Source of the DNA: Olavius algarvensis associated proteobacterium Delta 3
GTDB taxonomy: Bacteria; Desulfobacterota; Desulfobacteria; Desulfobacterales; CAFBRK01
Direction: 5' to 3'
Assembly (NCBI GenBank): GCA_903231505.1
Contig: CAFBRK010000097.1
Coordinates: 1-64,000, forward strand
DNA: 64,000 nt
This document shows, piece by piece, positions 1-9,186 of this stretch (the stretch's first letter is position 1; every line of letters starts with the position of its first letter). The notes beneath the pieces were generated by a model that saw nothing but the letters and a program-made list of their open reading frames with translations, had not been told where the DNA came from and made no database searches. Made by a program: the position numbers and the translations under genes.

Positions 1-8
1 AATCAATC

Positions 9-91
9 AAGTTAATCCGTACTCGAATCTGACATTGGCTGTGGGCATGACCTAACCCAAAATTCTTTCTTGACTTTCAACGGATTAACTT
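9..91. repeat. 12-bp inverted repeat downstream of ilvB
   Basis: AAGTTAATCCGT at 9-20 is the exact reverse complement of ACGGATTAACTT at 80-91, with 59 nt between. It lies just past the ilvB stop codon. No gene was seen in 1-133. It could be the end of an element lying mostly outside the window, or a structured 3' region; it has no adjoining T run, so it is not called a terminator. Confidence 0.4.
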
Positions 92-133
92 TGCGGTGAG
101 ATCTTCCGTACAGTGATGTTAGCCACAATATGA

Positions 134-1819
134 CTAAACCAAAAGCATCTCCGTAATCGGCGCTCCGGCCGGCACCATCGGATAGACACACTCTTCTTTT
201 TCCACCACAAAGTCCATGACAGCGGTCTTTGGCGAGGCCAGTCCCACCTTCAGAACGTCTTCAACCTCTGCGGGTTTTGTGGCACGGAGACCGAGGGCAC
301 CGAAGGCGTCGGCCAGTTTGACGAAATCCGGCGCATATTCCATGGACGTGCAGGCATACCGCCTGTCGTAAAACAGCTCCTGCCACTGTCGCACCATCCC
401 CAGATATCCATTGTTGAGGATGACGATTTTCACCGGGAGATTGTATTGCATGGCTGTGGCCAACTCCTGGATGTTCATCTGAATGCTGCCGTCTCCGGCG
501 ATGTCTACCACCATCCTGTCGGGACGGGCCATCTGGGCGCCGATGGCGGCGGGCAGACCAAACCCCATGCACCCGAGACCACCGGAGGTGATGAAGTGAC
601 CGGGATTGTCGAAATGATAGAACTGGGCGGCCCACATCTGGTTTTGTCCCACCTCTGTGGTGATAATCGCTTCGCCCCGGGTCATTTCATAAAGCGTTTC
701 GATGACAAACTGCGGTTTGATCGTCTCTTTTTGATCGTAGGCCATTCGTGACTCCTGCTTCCATGCCTCGATCTGAGAGAACCATGGACCCCGTTTTTCT
801 TCGAGGTCGCTGACGTCTTTCGTCTCGAACAGGTGATTCATCTTTTCAAGGGTGTATCGACAGTCGCCGACGACCGGTACCGACACCGGGATGTTCTTCC
901 GGATGGAGGTCGGATCGATGTCAATATGAACGATGTTGGCCTGGGCTGCAAAGGCATCGGTCTTTCCAGTCACCCGGTCATCGAACCGGACACCGATGGC
1001 AAGCAGCAAATCGCATTTACTGGTGGACATGTTGGCCCGGAAAGTTCCGTGCATACCGATCATTCCGAGCCACAAGGGGTCGCTCCCCGGAAAGGCACCC
1101 AATCCCATGAGGGAGGTCGTCACCGGAATCCGAAGGCGGCGGGCAAATTCGGTCAATGCCTCGGCACCCTTTGACAGAATGACACCGCCGCCGGCGAATA
1201 TGACCGGACGCTCTGCCTGTTCAACGAGTTTTACCACCTTTTTTATCTGCTTCTCGTAGGGATGATACGTCGGATTGTAGGAGCGAAGGTTGACGTCCTT
1301 GATCGGTAAGTAGTCGATCACCGTGTTGCCGACGTCTTTCGGAATGTCTACGAGAACCGGTCCCGGGCGTCCGGAACGGGCAATGTGGAATGCCTCCTTG
1401 ACAGTGCGGGCCAAGTCTTCCGCATTCTTCACCAGGTAATTGTGTTTGGTGCAGGGCCGCGTGATCCCGACGATGTCAACTTCCTGAAACGCATCGTTGC
1501 CGATGAGCGCTGTCGGAACCTGGCCGGTAAAGATAACGATTGGAATGGAGTCCATGTAAGCCGAGGCGATGCCGGTGACGGTATTGGTGGCCCCCGGACC
1601 CGACGTCACCAGACAGACGCCGACCTTGCCGCTGGCACGGGCATAGCCGTCTGCTGCGTGCACGGCCCCCTGTTCATGGCGCACCAGAACATGCGTGATG
1701 TCGGTTTTGACCAGCTCGTCGTAGATGTCGATTACGGCGCCGCCGGGGTAGCCAAAAATCGTATCGACGCCTTCTTCCTGGAGCACGTTCATCAGGATCT
1801 TCGCACCCGTGAGTTTCAT
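134..1819 (-). CDS. ilvB: Acetolactate synthase large (catalytic) subunit
   Basis: Joins two pyruvates to 2-acetolactate, or pyruvate and 2-ketobutyrate to acetohydroxybutyrate, the first committed step to valine, leucine and isoleucine; a cytosolic ThDP/FAD enzyme. The 561-residue length is typical. Seen: the N-terminal ThDP PYR domain with catalytic Glu49 in RHEQGAVHAADGYARASG, the central FAD-binding domain, and the C-terminal ThDP motif GDGSIQMN at about 442-449 ending in NNGYLGM at about 469-475. The start has a good GAGGAAG ribosome site 5-6 nt upstream. The regulatory subunit ilvN is not in the 133 bases downstream; it may lie further on outside the window. Expression is probably controlled by the leader peptide and attenuator at 2173-2326. 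Confidence 0.97.
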   Translation of the reverse strand: MKLTGAKILMNVLQEEGVDTIFGYPGGAVIDIYDELVKTDITHVLVRHEQGAVHAADGYARASGKVGVCLVTSGPGATNTVTGIASAYMDSIPIVIFTGQVPTALIGNDAFQEVDIVGITRPCTKHNYLVKNAEDLARTVKEAFHIARSGRPGPVLVDIPKDVGNTVIDYLPIKDVNLRSYNPTYHPYEKQIKKVVKLVEQAERPVIFAGGGVILSKGAEALTEFARRLRIPVTTSLMGLGAFPGSDPLWLGMIGMHGTFRANMSTSKCDLLLAIGVRFDDRVTGKTDAFAAQANIVHIDIDPTSIRKNIPVSVPVVGDCRYTLEKMNHLFETKDVSDLEEKRGPWFSQIEAWKQESRMAYDQKETIKPQFVIETLYEMTRGEAIITTEVGQNQMWAAQFYHFDNPGHFITSGGLGCMGFGLPAAIGAQMARPDRMVVDIAGDGSIQMNIQELATAMQYNLPVKIVILNNGYLGMVRQWQELFYDRRYACTSMEYAPDFVKLADAFGALGLRATKPAEVEDVLKVGLASPKTAVMDFVVEKEECVYPMVPAGAPITEMLLV

Positions 1820-2052
1820 GGTCTTCCTCGCTTTGTTTCATGTGTGAGATGCACGTTATACATCGTGGTACGGAAAAAACGGAAGAATTCTCAGGCCCGA
1901 CACTCCGATTCCATATCCGGCAGACGACCCCCCGGAAAACTCAAGACGCTTGCGAGTTTGGCGGTTTGACAACCGCCCGCTCGGCGGCAGGCCACAACCC
2001 GGAGTCACAACCACGCCACGAACCCGCTGGAGACCCCGGGTGTCGGCGGCGT

Positions 2053-2157
2053 TCACGGGTCGAGTCTTTCCTGGATGTGCGCTTTGGAAGCGCTTAGCGT
2101 AACTGTTTTTCCCCGAATGTCAATGGCGACACCGTTTTTGACGCCGGTGCCCTTCAT
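2053..2157 (-). CDS. Possible 34-residue small ORF between attenuator and ilvB
   Basis: ATG at 2157 follows GGAGAAGAGCC on the minus strand, a credible ribosome site at normal spacing, and the frame stays open for 34 codons just past the attenuator hairpin. The product is basic with no recognised domain. It may be a chance ORF in a long untranslated leader; no function is proposed. Confidence 0.2.
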   Translation of the reverse strand: MKGTGVKNGVAIDIRGKTVTLSASKAHIQERLDP

Positions 2158-2172
2158 GGCTCTTCTCCAAAC

Positions 2173-2211
2173 AAAAAAACCGTTATCGGCGCTGGGGCTG
2201 ATAACGGTTTT
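2173..2211 (-). terminator. Attenuator (rho-independent terminator) of ilvB
   Basis: On the minus strand AAAACCGTTATC (2211-2200) pairs with GATAACGGTTTT (2187-2176) as a perfect 12-bp stem with a 12-nt loop, and the right arm runs into seven Ts. It begins 35 nt after the stop codon of the Leu/Ile/Val-rich leader peptide, the classic layout of translational attenuation of branched-chain amino-acid operons. Confidence 0.85.
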
Positions 2212-2245
2212 CGTGGTGTTCGGTGGTGATGTACTCAGGCCACTA

Positions 2246-2326
2246 TCAACCCCTGCCCCCGTAGCCCCCAAGAAGGACGACTACGAGGCAAAGAATAAGG
2301 TCGAGAATGGCAAGATTTTTCTTCAT
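2246..2326 (-). CDS. ilv leader peptide (26 aa, Leu/Ile/Val-rich)
   Basis: A minus-strand ATG at 2326 behind TTGGAAACGCTT opens a 26-codon frame. Residues 5-19 contain seven Leu, two Ile and three Val among fifteen, including the run LVVVLL, followed by a Gly-rich end and TGA at 2246. The terminator hairpin follows 35 nt later and ilvB lies downstream. By analogy with known ilv leader peptides, stalling on scarce charged Leu/Ile/Val tRNAs would favour read-through into ilvB. The peptide is only 26 residues, too short for routine gene calling. Function is inferred from composition and position. Confidence 0.85.
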   Translation of the reverse strand: MKKNLAILDLILCLVVVLLGGYGGRG

Positions 2327-2352
2327 AAGCGTTTCCAACTGGTTACAGAAGG

Positions 2353-2381
2353 CTAATAAAAGATCGTGTCATCGTTGTCAA
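2353..2381 (-). promoter_or_regulatory. Sigma-70-type promoter of the ilv leader/ilvB
   Basis: On the minus strand TTGACA (2381-2376), 17 nt, TATTAG (2358-2353). The -35 box matches consensus exactly and the -10 box is moderate. It ends 26 nt before the leader-peptide start. Confidence 0.6.
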
Positions 2382-2518
2382 GATAAAATCGTTGCACGTG
2401 CGTATCAGGGGAAACGATGATCGGGCTTTCTATCCTTCCGTGTTGTGGTGCGTGTTTGACGCGGCCACTGATTTTAGCTTCAAAGCGCCTGCGGCCGTCC
2501 CCTAACCCGGATATTTCA

Positions 2519-2614
2519 CCAAACGGAGACTTTCATGGACAAGGCATTTCGAGGTGAAGCTGTAGTCCACCTACCGCGAACCTCGAATAACGCAGGCCGT
2601 GGAAGTCTCCGTTT
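2519..2614. repeat. Nested inverted-repeat element (about 96 bp)
   Basis: CCAAACGGAGACTT near 2520 pairs with AAGTCTCCGTTTGG ending at 2614. Inside, TTCGAGGT near 2549 pairs with ACCTCGAA near 2580, so the whole stretch can fold into a branched hairpin. No gene was seen in 2382-2762 otherwise. It could be a structured RNA or a small palindromic repeat unit. Confidence 0.5.
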
Positions 2615-2762
2615 GGCCCGAAGGGTGAAACTTTTTCAGTTATTTCGGCCATGATTATTGTAGCATATTGTATGCTGTCTGAATTCCCCGGACTTTCAGA
2701 TAAATGAATGATATGTTTTCTTTTCAATCACTTTCTGAAAAAATTTCATGAAATGTTCGGGT

Positions 2763-5051
2763 CTAAGAACGTTGCTCCTTGATGGCCTGCGTGTGGTCGC
2801 AGTCCGGATTTCGACAGGTGAGGAACGATCCGGATTTTTTCGTATGTTTTTCGAGCAGGAACGGGGCATGGCACCCGGGGCAAGGGGTGGGAACCGGCTT
2901 GTCCCAAATGGCAAAGGTACAATCCGGATATCGGTTGCAACCATAAAAGATCTTGCCGCGTTTTGACGATTTTTGAACCAGTTCGCCGTCGCATCCCTTC
3001 TCGGGACAGGGCACTCCGGTTTTTATTTCCGGGCGATCGGCATGCACGGATTTTGTGTTCTTGCACTCGGGGAATCCACTGCACGCCAGAAACGACCCAT
3101 ACTTCCCCTGTTTCTGGACCATGGCGCGGCCGCAGCGTTCACACAGTTTGTCGGTGACTTCATCTGGTGCGACTTCGACCGGTACGACGTTTCCCTTTTC
3201 ATCTCTGGTGTAATTGCGGGAGTAGGTGCATTCCGGATATCCGCTGCACGCCAGAAAGTGACCGTTCTTCCCCATTTTGATATGGAGGCCCTTGCCGCAC
3301 AGGGGGCATTTCAGACCGGTAGACAGTCCAATCCCCTTGACGCTGAGCATCCCCTCGGCAGCAGCGTCCAGAGCCTCTTGAAACGAGCCATTGAATCTGC
3401 TCAACACATCGAGATATTCGGTTTCGTCCGATTCGATCTTGTCCAGCTCGTTTTCCATCCTTGCTGTAAATGCCACATCGAACACATCCGGAAAACTTTC
3501 GACAATGAGGTCGTTTACGATGAATCCCAATTCGCTGGGTCGGAAATAGCCCTTGACCCATTCCACATAACCTTTGTCCCGGATGGTGGACAGGATGGCC
3601 GTACACGTGCTCGGCCGCCCGATGCCGTTTTCCTCAAGCTCCTTGACCAGTGACGCTTCTGAAAATCGGGGCGGTGGCTGGGTAAAATGCTGTTTCGGAT
3701 CGATCTTGTTGACGTTCAGCGTGTCGCCTTCCGTCAACTCCGGAAGCTGTTCCTTTTCAAGGTTCTTGCCGTTTTCATCGTCGGCGGACGTGTACAGTGC
3801 CATGAATCCCTTGAAGCGGATCGTCGAACCGGAGGCGTTCAGCCCATAGACACCGGCTCGAATGGAGATGGTGTTTTGATCGATTAAAGCCGGTTTCATT
3901 TGGGATGCCAGAAACCGCTGCCAGATCAGACGGTAGAGGTTTAGTTGGTCATCATTGAGAAAGCGCTTCATGGCTTCGGGGGTTCGGGTCACCGACGTTG
4001 GCCGGATAGCTTCGTGGGCGTCCTGGGCCTTTTTCCGATTTTTGAAAAACCGTGGTTTGTCCTCCGCGTAGCCGTCGCCGAATGTATCCCGGATATGGCT
4101 GAGCGCCTCCAGAGCGGCTTCATTGGCGATGCGGGTCGAGTCGGTGCGCATGTAGGTGATGAGACCCGTCGGGTCCCCGGGGCCAAGTTCGACGCCCTCG
4201 TAGAGCTGTTGGGCGACGGTCATTGTCTTTTTCGCCGAGAACCGAAGCCTCCGTATCGCTTCCTGCTGGAGCTTGCTGGTGATGAAGGGGGGTAGGGGAT
4301 TCCGCTTCTTTGTCCGCTTCACGATTTTGTCGATAACAAAGGTTTCCCGGGCCAGGTCCGTTAAAATCGCATCGGTTTCCGCCTGATTTGCGATTCTCAG
4401 TTTTTCCCCTGATTTTCTCAACAGTTTCGCGGTGAACGGCGGAGGCACCTTGCCTTCCAGGTGCGCCGTGACAGACCAGTATTCTTCCGGCTCAAATTTC
4501 TGGATTTTCCGCTCCCGCTCGCAGATGATCCGGACGGCCACCGACTGCACGCGTCCGGCGCTCAATCCGCTTTTGACTTTCCGCCAGAGCAGTGGAGAAA
4601 TTTGATAGCCGACCATCCGGTCCAGGATACGCCGTGCCTGCTGCGCTTCAAACTTGTTGCCATCGAGCTCCTCCGGAGACTCCATGGCCTTTTTGATGGC
4701 CGCCTTTGTCAGCTCGTGGAACAGCACCCGATGGAAGTTCCTGCCTTTCCTTTTTAGAATGTGGGCGGTGTGCCAGGCAATGGCCTCCCCTTCACGGTCG
4801 GGGTCCGGTGCCAGGTAGATATCCTGGATATCTGCGGCGGCGCGCTTCAATGCGGTCAGGACCTTTTTCTTCCCGGCGATGGTCCGGTAGGTCGGCTTGA
4901 ATCCTTTTTCGATATCGATTCCGAATTCTTTTGGTGGCAAATCCCGGATATGCCCCATGGTGGCGACAACATCATAGTTTTTACCCAGGTATTTTTTTAT
5001 GGTTCGCACTTTGGTCGGCGACTCCACGATTACCAATCCTTTGTTGCTCAC
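2763..5051 (-). CDS. topA: DNA topoisomerase I (type IA)
   Basis: Relaxes negatively supercoiled DNA by passing a strand through a transient single-strand break. 762 residues. Seen: N-terminal Toprim domain with Glu10 in IVESPTK and DPDREGE at 83-89; active-site Tyr300 in GLITYMRTDSTR; the type IA core to about 560; then four C-terminal zinc ribbons with CxxC pairs at about 582-608, 637-663, 682-711 and 724-751. The start codon overlaps the dprA stop by 4 nt (ATGA), so the two are translationally coupled in a dprA-topA operon, a common pairing. Confidence 0.98.
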   Translation of the reverse strand: MSNKGLVIVESPTKVRTIKKYLGKNYDVVATMGHIRDLPPKEFGIDIEKGFKPTYRTIAGKKKVLTALKRAAADIQDIYLAPDPDREGEAIAWHTAHILKRKGRNFHRVLFHELTKAAIKKAMESPEELDGNKFEAQQARRILDRMVGYQISPLLWRKVKSGLSAGRVQSVAVRIICERERKIQKFEPEEYWSVTAHLEGKVPPPFTAKLLRKSGEKLRIANQAETDAILTDLARETFVIDKIVKRTKKRNPLPPFITSKLQQEAIRRLRFSAKKTMTVAQQLYEGVELGPGDPTGLITYMRTDSTRIANEAALEALSHIRDTFGDGYAEDKPRFFKNRKKAQDAHEAIRPTSVTRTPEAMKRFLNDDQLNLYRLIWQRFLASQMKPALIDQNTISIRAGVYGLNASGSTIRFKGFMALYTSADDENGKNLEKEQLPELTEGDTLNVNKIDPKQHFTQPPPRFSEASLVKELEENGIGRPSTCTAILSTIRDKGYVEWVKGYFRPSELGFIVNDLIVESFPDVFDVAFTARMENELDKIESDETEYLDVLSRFNGSFQEALDAAAEGMLSVKGIGLSTGLKCPLCGKGLHIKMGKNGHFLACSGYPECTYSRNYTRDEKGNVVPVEVAPDEVTDKLCERCGRAMVQKQGKYGSFLACSGFPECKNTKSVHADRPEIKTGVPCPEKGCDGELVQKSSKRGKIFYGCNRYPDCTFAIWDKPVPTPCPGCHAPFLLEKHTKKSGSFLTCRNPDCDHTQAIKEQRS

Positions 5052-6148
5052 GATCTCACCTTGATTGAGAAAAGTTTTCCGGGAGACTGTTCAACCAGCC
5101 CTTTCAGCTCGAGGTTCAGCAGTACACCAGCCAGTTTTCCGGGTTCCATGGACATCTTGCGAACCAGATCGTCTATGTGGATCGGATAAGGGTCCAGGAC
5201 CTCGTACACCCTCTGCTCCTCTGAAGACAGCACCGGCATGTCGCCGCAATCTGTTTTAAGGCGGTCGGGAGGTTGCGGCAGAGCGTAGGCCAGTTCGTCG
5301 ATAACGTCCTGGGCATGCTCCACCAGTTTGGCCCCGTCTTTGATCAGCCCATGGGTCCCTGAACTCTTAAACGAGTGGATGCTGCCCGGGACGGCGAACA
5401 CTTCCCGGCCCTGTTCTGCGGCCAGCCTTGCGGTGATCAAGGAGCCGCTTCGCTTGCTTGCCTCCACGATGATGGCTCCCAGGCTCATTCCGCTGATAAT
5501 CCGATTCCGCGCCGGGAAATTAAATGCATCTGGGCCGGTTTTTAACGGAAATTCCGAAATCACTGCTCCACGTTCAGCGATTCGGTCAAAAATCGGGCGG
5601 TTTTCAGGGGGATACACACGCTCCAGACCGCTTCCCAGGATGGCATAGGTGTGCCCACCCCCGTCCAGGGCACCGCTGTGGGCGGCCGTGTCGATCCCCC
5701 GAGCCATCCCGGACACGACAACCAGGCCGTGTGCAACCAGATCGCCGGAGAGCCGCCGGGTGGTAGTGATACCATAATCTGTTGCGTTTCGCGAACCCAC
5801 CACGGCGACGTTGGCGCTTTTCGGCTCGAGATGCCCGTGAACGTACAGATAGGCCGGGGGATCCGGAATCTGGCGCAACAACACCGGGTAGCCAGGGTCC
5901 GTCATGGGAACCACCCGATATCCCTTTGCCAGGGTTTCTTCCAGCTCGGCGGTAAGGTCGTCCGGCAAGGCATGCCCTCTGAGCACCCTCACCAGCCGTT
6001 GGGACATGCCGTCCACACCCAGGAGAGATTGCCTTGAGGCGTTGAAGACGGCGCCCGGAGAATCAAAGCGATCGATCAGTCGCTTGATCAGGTAGTTGCC
6101 GATTCCAGGGACGCTTTTCAGACGAAACCAGGAGAGGAGGTCATTCAT
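5048..6148 (-). CDS. dprA: DNA-processing protein DprA (Smf)
   Basis: Binds incoming single-stranded DNA and loads RecA during natural transformation; widely kept also in bacteria not known to be competent. 366 residues. Seen: an N-terminal SAM/helix-hairpin-helix-like part (SVPGIGNYLIKRL near residue 13), the Rossmann-like DprA core with GSRNATDYG near 117, SGMARGIDTAAH near 147 and GSGLERVYP near 170, and a C-terminal winged-helix-like domain from about 290. It lies upstream of topA with a 4-nt overlap. Confidence 0.96.
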   Translation of the reverse strand: MNDLLSWFRLKSVPGIGNYLIKRLIDRFDSPGAVFNASRQSLLGVDGMSQRLVRVLRGHALPDDLTAELEETLAKGYRVVPMTDPGYPVLLRQIPDPPAYLYVHGHLEPKSANVAVVGSRNATDYGITTTRRLSGDLVAHGLVVVSGMARGIDTAAHSGALDGGGHTYAILGSGLERVYPPENRPIFDRIAERGAVISEFPLKTGPDAFNFPARNRIISGMSLGAIIVEASKRSGSLITARLAAEQGREVFAVPGSIHSFKSSGTHGLIKDGAKLVEHAQDVIDELAYALPQPPDRLKTDCGDMPVLSSEEQRVYEVLDPYPIHIDDLVRKMSMEPGKLAGVLLNLELKGLVEQSPGKLFSIKVRS

Positions 6149-6234
6149 TACGACAAGTGTTGGGCCATCTCAATGGGAGTCCGTACGTGACACCCCTTCG
6201 GTCCCTGCTGAATGAATTTCATGCCATGTCCGGG

Positions 6235-7272
6235 TTAACCGCGGTACTTACGTTGCCATGCCAGCAGCAATGGGCTGGCCACATAAATCGATGAGTAGGT
6301 TCCCACCAGGACACCAACGATCAAGGCGAAGGCAAAATCGTGAATGATACCGCCACCGAGCACAAAGAGCGAGATGACCACAATTAACGTGGTCAGGGAC
6401 GTGAGGATGGTCCGACTCAATGTTTCATTGACGCTTCGGTTGATGATATAATCGAGCGGATTTCGCTGATGTTTCCGCACGTTTTCGCGGATTCGATCGA
6501 AGACGATGATCGTGTCGTTCAGCGAATATCCGATAATGGTCAGCAAGGCGGCGATGATCGGCAGGGTAAACTCTTTTCCAAAGATGGAAAAAATACCGAT
6601 CGTAATCGTGACATCATGGATCAGGGCCACGATCGCACCCATGGCGTAGCGGAGTTCAAGAAACCAGAACAGGACCAGGGTGACGCACAGCGCGGCGAGC
6701 ATCAGAAACGGAACGCTGACCTGAAACAGGGACAATACATAAACCGCCCCAGCAAGGGCGGCAGCCATCACTCCGCTGAGCATCCATTTCAGTTCGAATC
6801 GGCCGGATATGTAAATCGTGATAAACAAAAGGGCATAGAACATGGCAAAAAGCGCCTTTTCCCTGAGATCCTGTCCGACCTGGGGACCGACCATTTCCAC
6901 CCGCCGGATTTCCACTGCCGAGCCGGTGGCGCCGGATAACGCCTCTTCAACTCTGCCGGAAAATCCAGCGGAGGTCTTCACCGAAGTATCCACCCGGATC
7001 AAATACTCATTGTCATTCGCCTCTCCGAAGGTCTGGACCGATGCCGCACCCACGTCGATGCTGTCAAGACCCGATACAATCGCGGCGGTGTCCACAGGGG
7101 TGTTGAATTTTACCTGAACCACCGTTCCGCCGGCAAAATCGATGCCATACTTGGGGCCTTTGTTGATGGCCAGGGAACCGATGCTGATGGAAATCATGAT
7201 AAACGAAATCGCAAAGGCGATATAGCGCTTTCCGATAAAATCGATATTGATATCCGATTTGATAAACTGCAT
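6235..7272 (-). CDS. secF: Protein translocase subunit SecF
   Basis: Inner-membrane partner of SecD that uses the proton-motive force to help SecYEG finish protein export. 345 residues. Seen: first membrane segment at about 18-37, periplasmic domain beginning IDFAGGTVVQV, then five membrane segments in the C-terminal half with the SecF-type stretch IGYSLNDTIIVFDRIREN near 245. It follows secD after 158 nt that contain a REP-like double hairpin, so the two are probably cotranscribed with a possible RNA processing site between. Confidence 0.97.
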   Translation of the reverse strand: MQFIKSDINIDFIGKRYIAFAISFIMISISIGSLAINKGPKYGIDFAGGTVVQVKFNTPVDTAAIVSGLDSIDVGAASVQTFGEANDNEYLIRVDTSVKTSAGFSGRVEEALSGATGSAVEIRRVEMVGPQVGQDLREKALFAMFYALLFITIYISGRFELKWMLSGVMAAALAGAVYVLSLFQVSVPFLMLAALCVTLVLFWFLELRYAMGAIVALIHDVTITIGIFSIFGKEFTLPIIAALLTIIGYSLNDTIIVFDRIRENVRKHQRNPLDYIINRSVNETLSRTILTSLTTLIVVISLFVLGGGIIHDFAFALIVGVLVGTYSSIYVASPLLLAWQRKYRG

Positions 7273-7289
7273 AGGGGTTTCCTTATAAC

Positions 7290-7334
7290 ATCATAACATC
7301 GTGGAACGATTTTATGAAACGCGGCTTCGCCGCT
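7290..7334 (-). repeat. REP-like double hairpin, copy 1 (secD-secF gap)
   Basis: ATAACATCGT-GGA-ACGATTTTAT followed by GAAAC and GCGGC-TTC-GCCGC. It is the same two-hairpin unit found at 18148-18187, 18995-19035 and 33886-33926. The C/T change in the left arm breaks one pair. Confidence 0.7.
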
Positions 7335-7430
7335 CTGTTTTTTAACGTTTTACCCGCCGTTGTTGTTGTGGGCTGAAATTTCTATTGCGTGCCCCTGGTA
7401 TCCTCGAATCCTTGAACCCGTCACAATTCA

Positions 7431-9005
7431 TTAGATGCTCAGCCGCCGGACTTTCCGCCGGGTCATCAGGGATTCAAAAATGGAGCGGGACAGGATCAAC
7501 GCCGTAAACAGACTCGAGATGACCCCAAGGCTCAAGGTGACGGCAAACCCTTTAACAGGTCCGGTACCGAATTGAAACAGCACCAGGGCTGCGATCAGAG
7601 TCGTCACGTTGGCATCGAGAATCGTCAACGACGCCCGTTTGAAGCCGGCATCGACGGCGGCGCGCGGGGTCTTGCCCAATGTGAGTTCCTCCCGGATACG
7701 TTCGAAAATGAGCACATTGGCATCCACCGCCATGCCGATGGTCAGGATAATGCCGGCGATGCCCGGCAGGGTCAGTGTGGCTTTGAACGCGGCGAGACCC
7801 CCGGCGATCAGAACGATATTTAAAATCAAGGCGATGTCGGCAATCAGCCCGGCTCCGCGGTAATATACCACCATGAAAAGGACAACGATGACGCCCCCGA
7901 CCAGCATGGAGATCAACCCCTGGCGGATGGAATCGGTGCCCAGAGACGGGCCCACCGTCCGCTCTTCGAGGATGGTGACAGGTGCCGGAAGGGCACCCGC
8001 CCGGAGTACAATCGCCAGGTCTCTGGCCGTCTCGGCAGTGAAATTACCGGTAATTCGGGCATCGCCGCCGGAGATCTTTTCCTGGATGACCGGTGCAGAA
8101 TAGACTTTGTCGTCCAGAACGATCGCCAACCGCCGTTTTACGTTTTCACCGGTGACCCGTTCGAAAATCCGCGCCCCTTTCCTGTCAAACGTAATGGAGA
8201 CGTATGGTTCGTTGTACTGCGAATCGATCTGAACCCGAGCGTCCGTGAGATAGGCTCCGGTCAGAAGGGTCCGTTTTCTCAAGAGGAAGGGTGTTTTCAC
8301 CGCCCGCCGGGTTTCAGGATCTTCCCGAACTTCAAACAGGACTTCGGTCCCCGGCGGCAGGGCACCGGCGAGTGCCTCCCGGGGGTCCGATGTCTCATCA
8401 ACAAGCTTGAATTCCAGCAGCGCCGTTCTGCCGATCAGATCTTTGGCGCGATCCGTGTTCTTTACACCGGGAAGCTGCACCAGGATCCGCCGATCGCCCT
8501 GTTTTCGAATATCCGGCTCCGATACCCCAAACTGGTCAATCCGGTTTCGGATGGTCTCCAGGGCCTGGTCTACCGCCAGAGTCTTGATGTGTCCCTGATC
8601 CTGCTCGGGCAGGTCCAGCACAAGCTCCAGGGTATCGCCGGACGAGATCCGGTTTTGCTCCCGAAGGCCCGGAAACTCATCGTTGAGCAAGGCCTCGAAT
8701 TTGTCGGTATTCTCCCGGCCGGTAACACGGACGGCAATCTGAATTCCGTCGACCTGGATATCGGACAGGCGGATCCGTTCCTTGCGCGCCAACGAGCGCA
8801 TTTCCTGGAATAAGCGCTCCATGGTGCTTTCAACAGCTTTTTCCGTATCCACCTCCAGCACGAGATGCATGCCGCCCTGGAGGTCCAGCCCCAGGTTGAT
8901 CTTTGTGTTCGGCCAGATACCCGGCTTGAGCGTCGGCAGCAAATAAACGATCGCTGTGACGATGACTGCCGTGATGAGAAAGAATCTCCATGAGTATTTC
9001 TTCAA
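7431..9005 (-). CDS. secD: Protein translocase subunit SecD
   Basis: Forms the SecDF complex that pulls exported proteins across the inner membrane. 524 residues. Seen: N-terminal membrane segment at about 7-22, the start of the first periplasmic domain with LGLDLQGGMHLVLEV near 39-53, a large P1 head, and six C-terminal transmembrane segments including GMAVDANVLIFERIREEL near 428, the stretch carrying conserved charged residues of SecD. Upstream lies yajC after 181 nt that hold a hairpin terminator-like structure. Confidence 0.98.
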   Translation of the reverse strand: MKKYSWRFFLITAVIVTAIVYLLPTLKPGIWPNTKINLGLDLQGGMHLVLEVDTEKAVESTMERLFQEMRSLARKERIRLSDIQVDGIQIAVRVTGRENTDKFEALLNDEFPGLREQNRISSGDTLELVLDLPEQDQGHIKTLAVDQALETIRNRIDQFGVSEPDIRKQGDRRILVQLPGVKNTDRAKDLIGRTALLEFKLVDETSDPREALAGALPPGTEVLFEVREDPETRRAVKTPFLLRKRTLLTGAYLTDARVQIDSQYNEPYVSITFDRKGARIFERVTGENVKRRLAIVLDDKVYSAPVIQEKISGGDARITGNFTAETARDLAIVLRAGALPAPVTILEERTVGPSLGTDSIRQGLISMLVGGVIVVLFMVVYYRGAGLIADIALILNIVLIAGGLAAFKATLTLPGIAGIILTIGMAVDANVLIFERIREELTLGKTPRAAVDAGFKRASLTILDANVTTLIAALVLFQFGTGPVKGFAVTLSLGVISSLFTALILSRSIFESLMTRRKVRRLSI

Positions 9006-9133
9006 CGTTCCGTCCCTTTGTGTCGCTTACGCGGACATCGTGATGGTTTGCCGGGCCATGTCGTCTTGGCCAGGGCGACTCCCGACGTTGCCGATCTTCA
9101 CCCTTCGCCCGGGCTGTCTCGTGCGCGCACACC

Positions 9134-9174
9134 AAAGCCCCGACACATGTCGTTTTGCACATCTCGGGGCTTTT
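9134..9174. terminator. Terminator-like hairpin between yajC and secD
   Basis: AAAGCCCCGA (9134-9143) pairs with TCGGGGCTTT (9164-9173) with a 20-nt loop. The flanking T run is short in both directions, so partial termination or RNA processing between yajC and secD is more likely than full stop. Confidence 0.45.
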
Positions 9175-9186
9175 CAGGTGTGAGAC

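Noticed and set aside
261-635. Arg-rich minus-strand ORF inside ilvB and similar overlapping frames inside topA, leuS and yjbH
   Set aside because: Shadow frames of strongly supported genes in GC-rich DNA; no start signals or domain content of their own.
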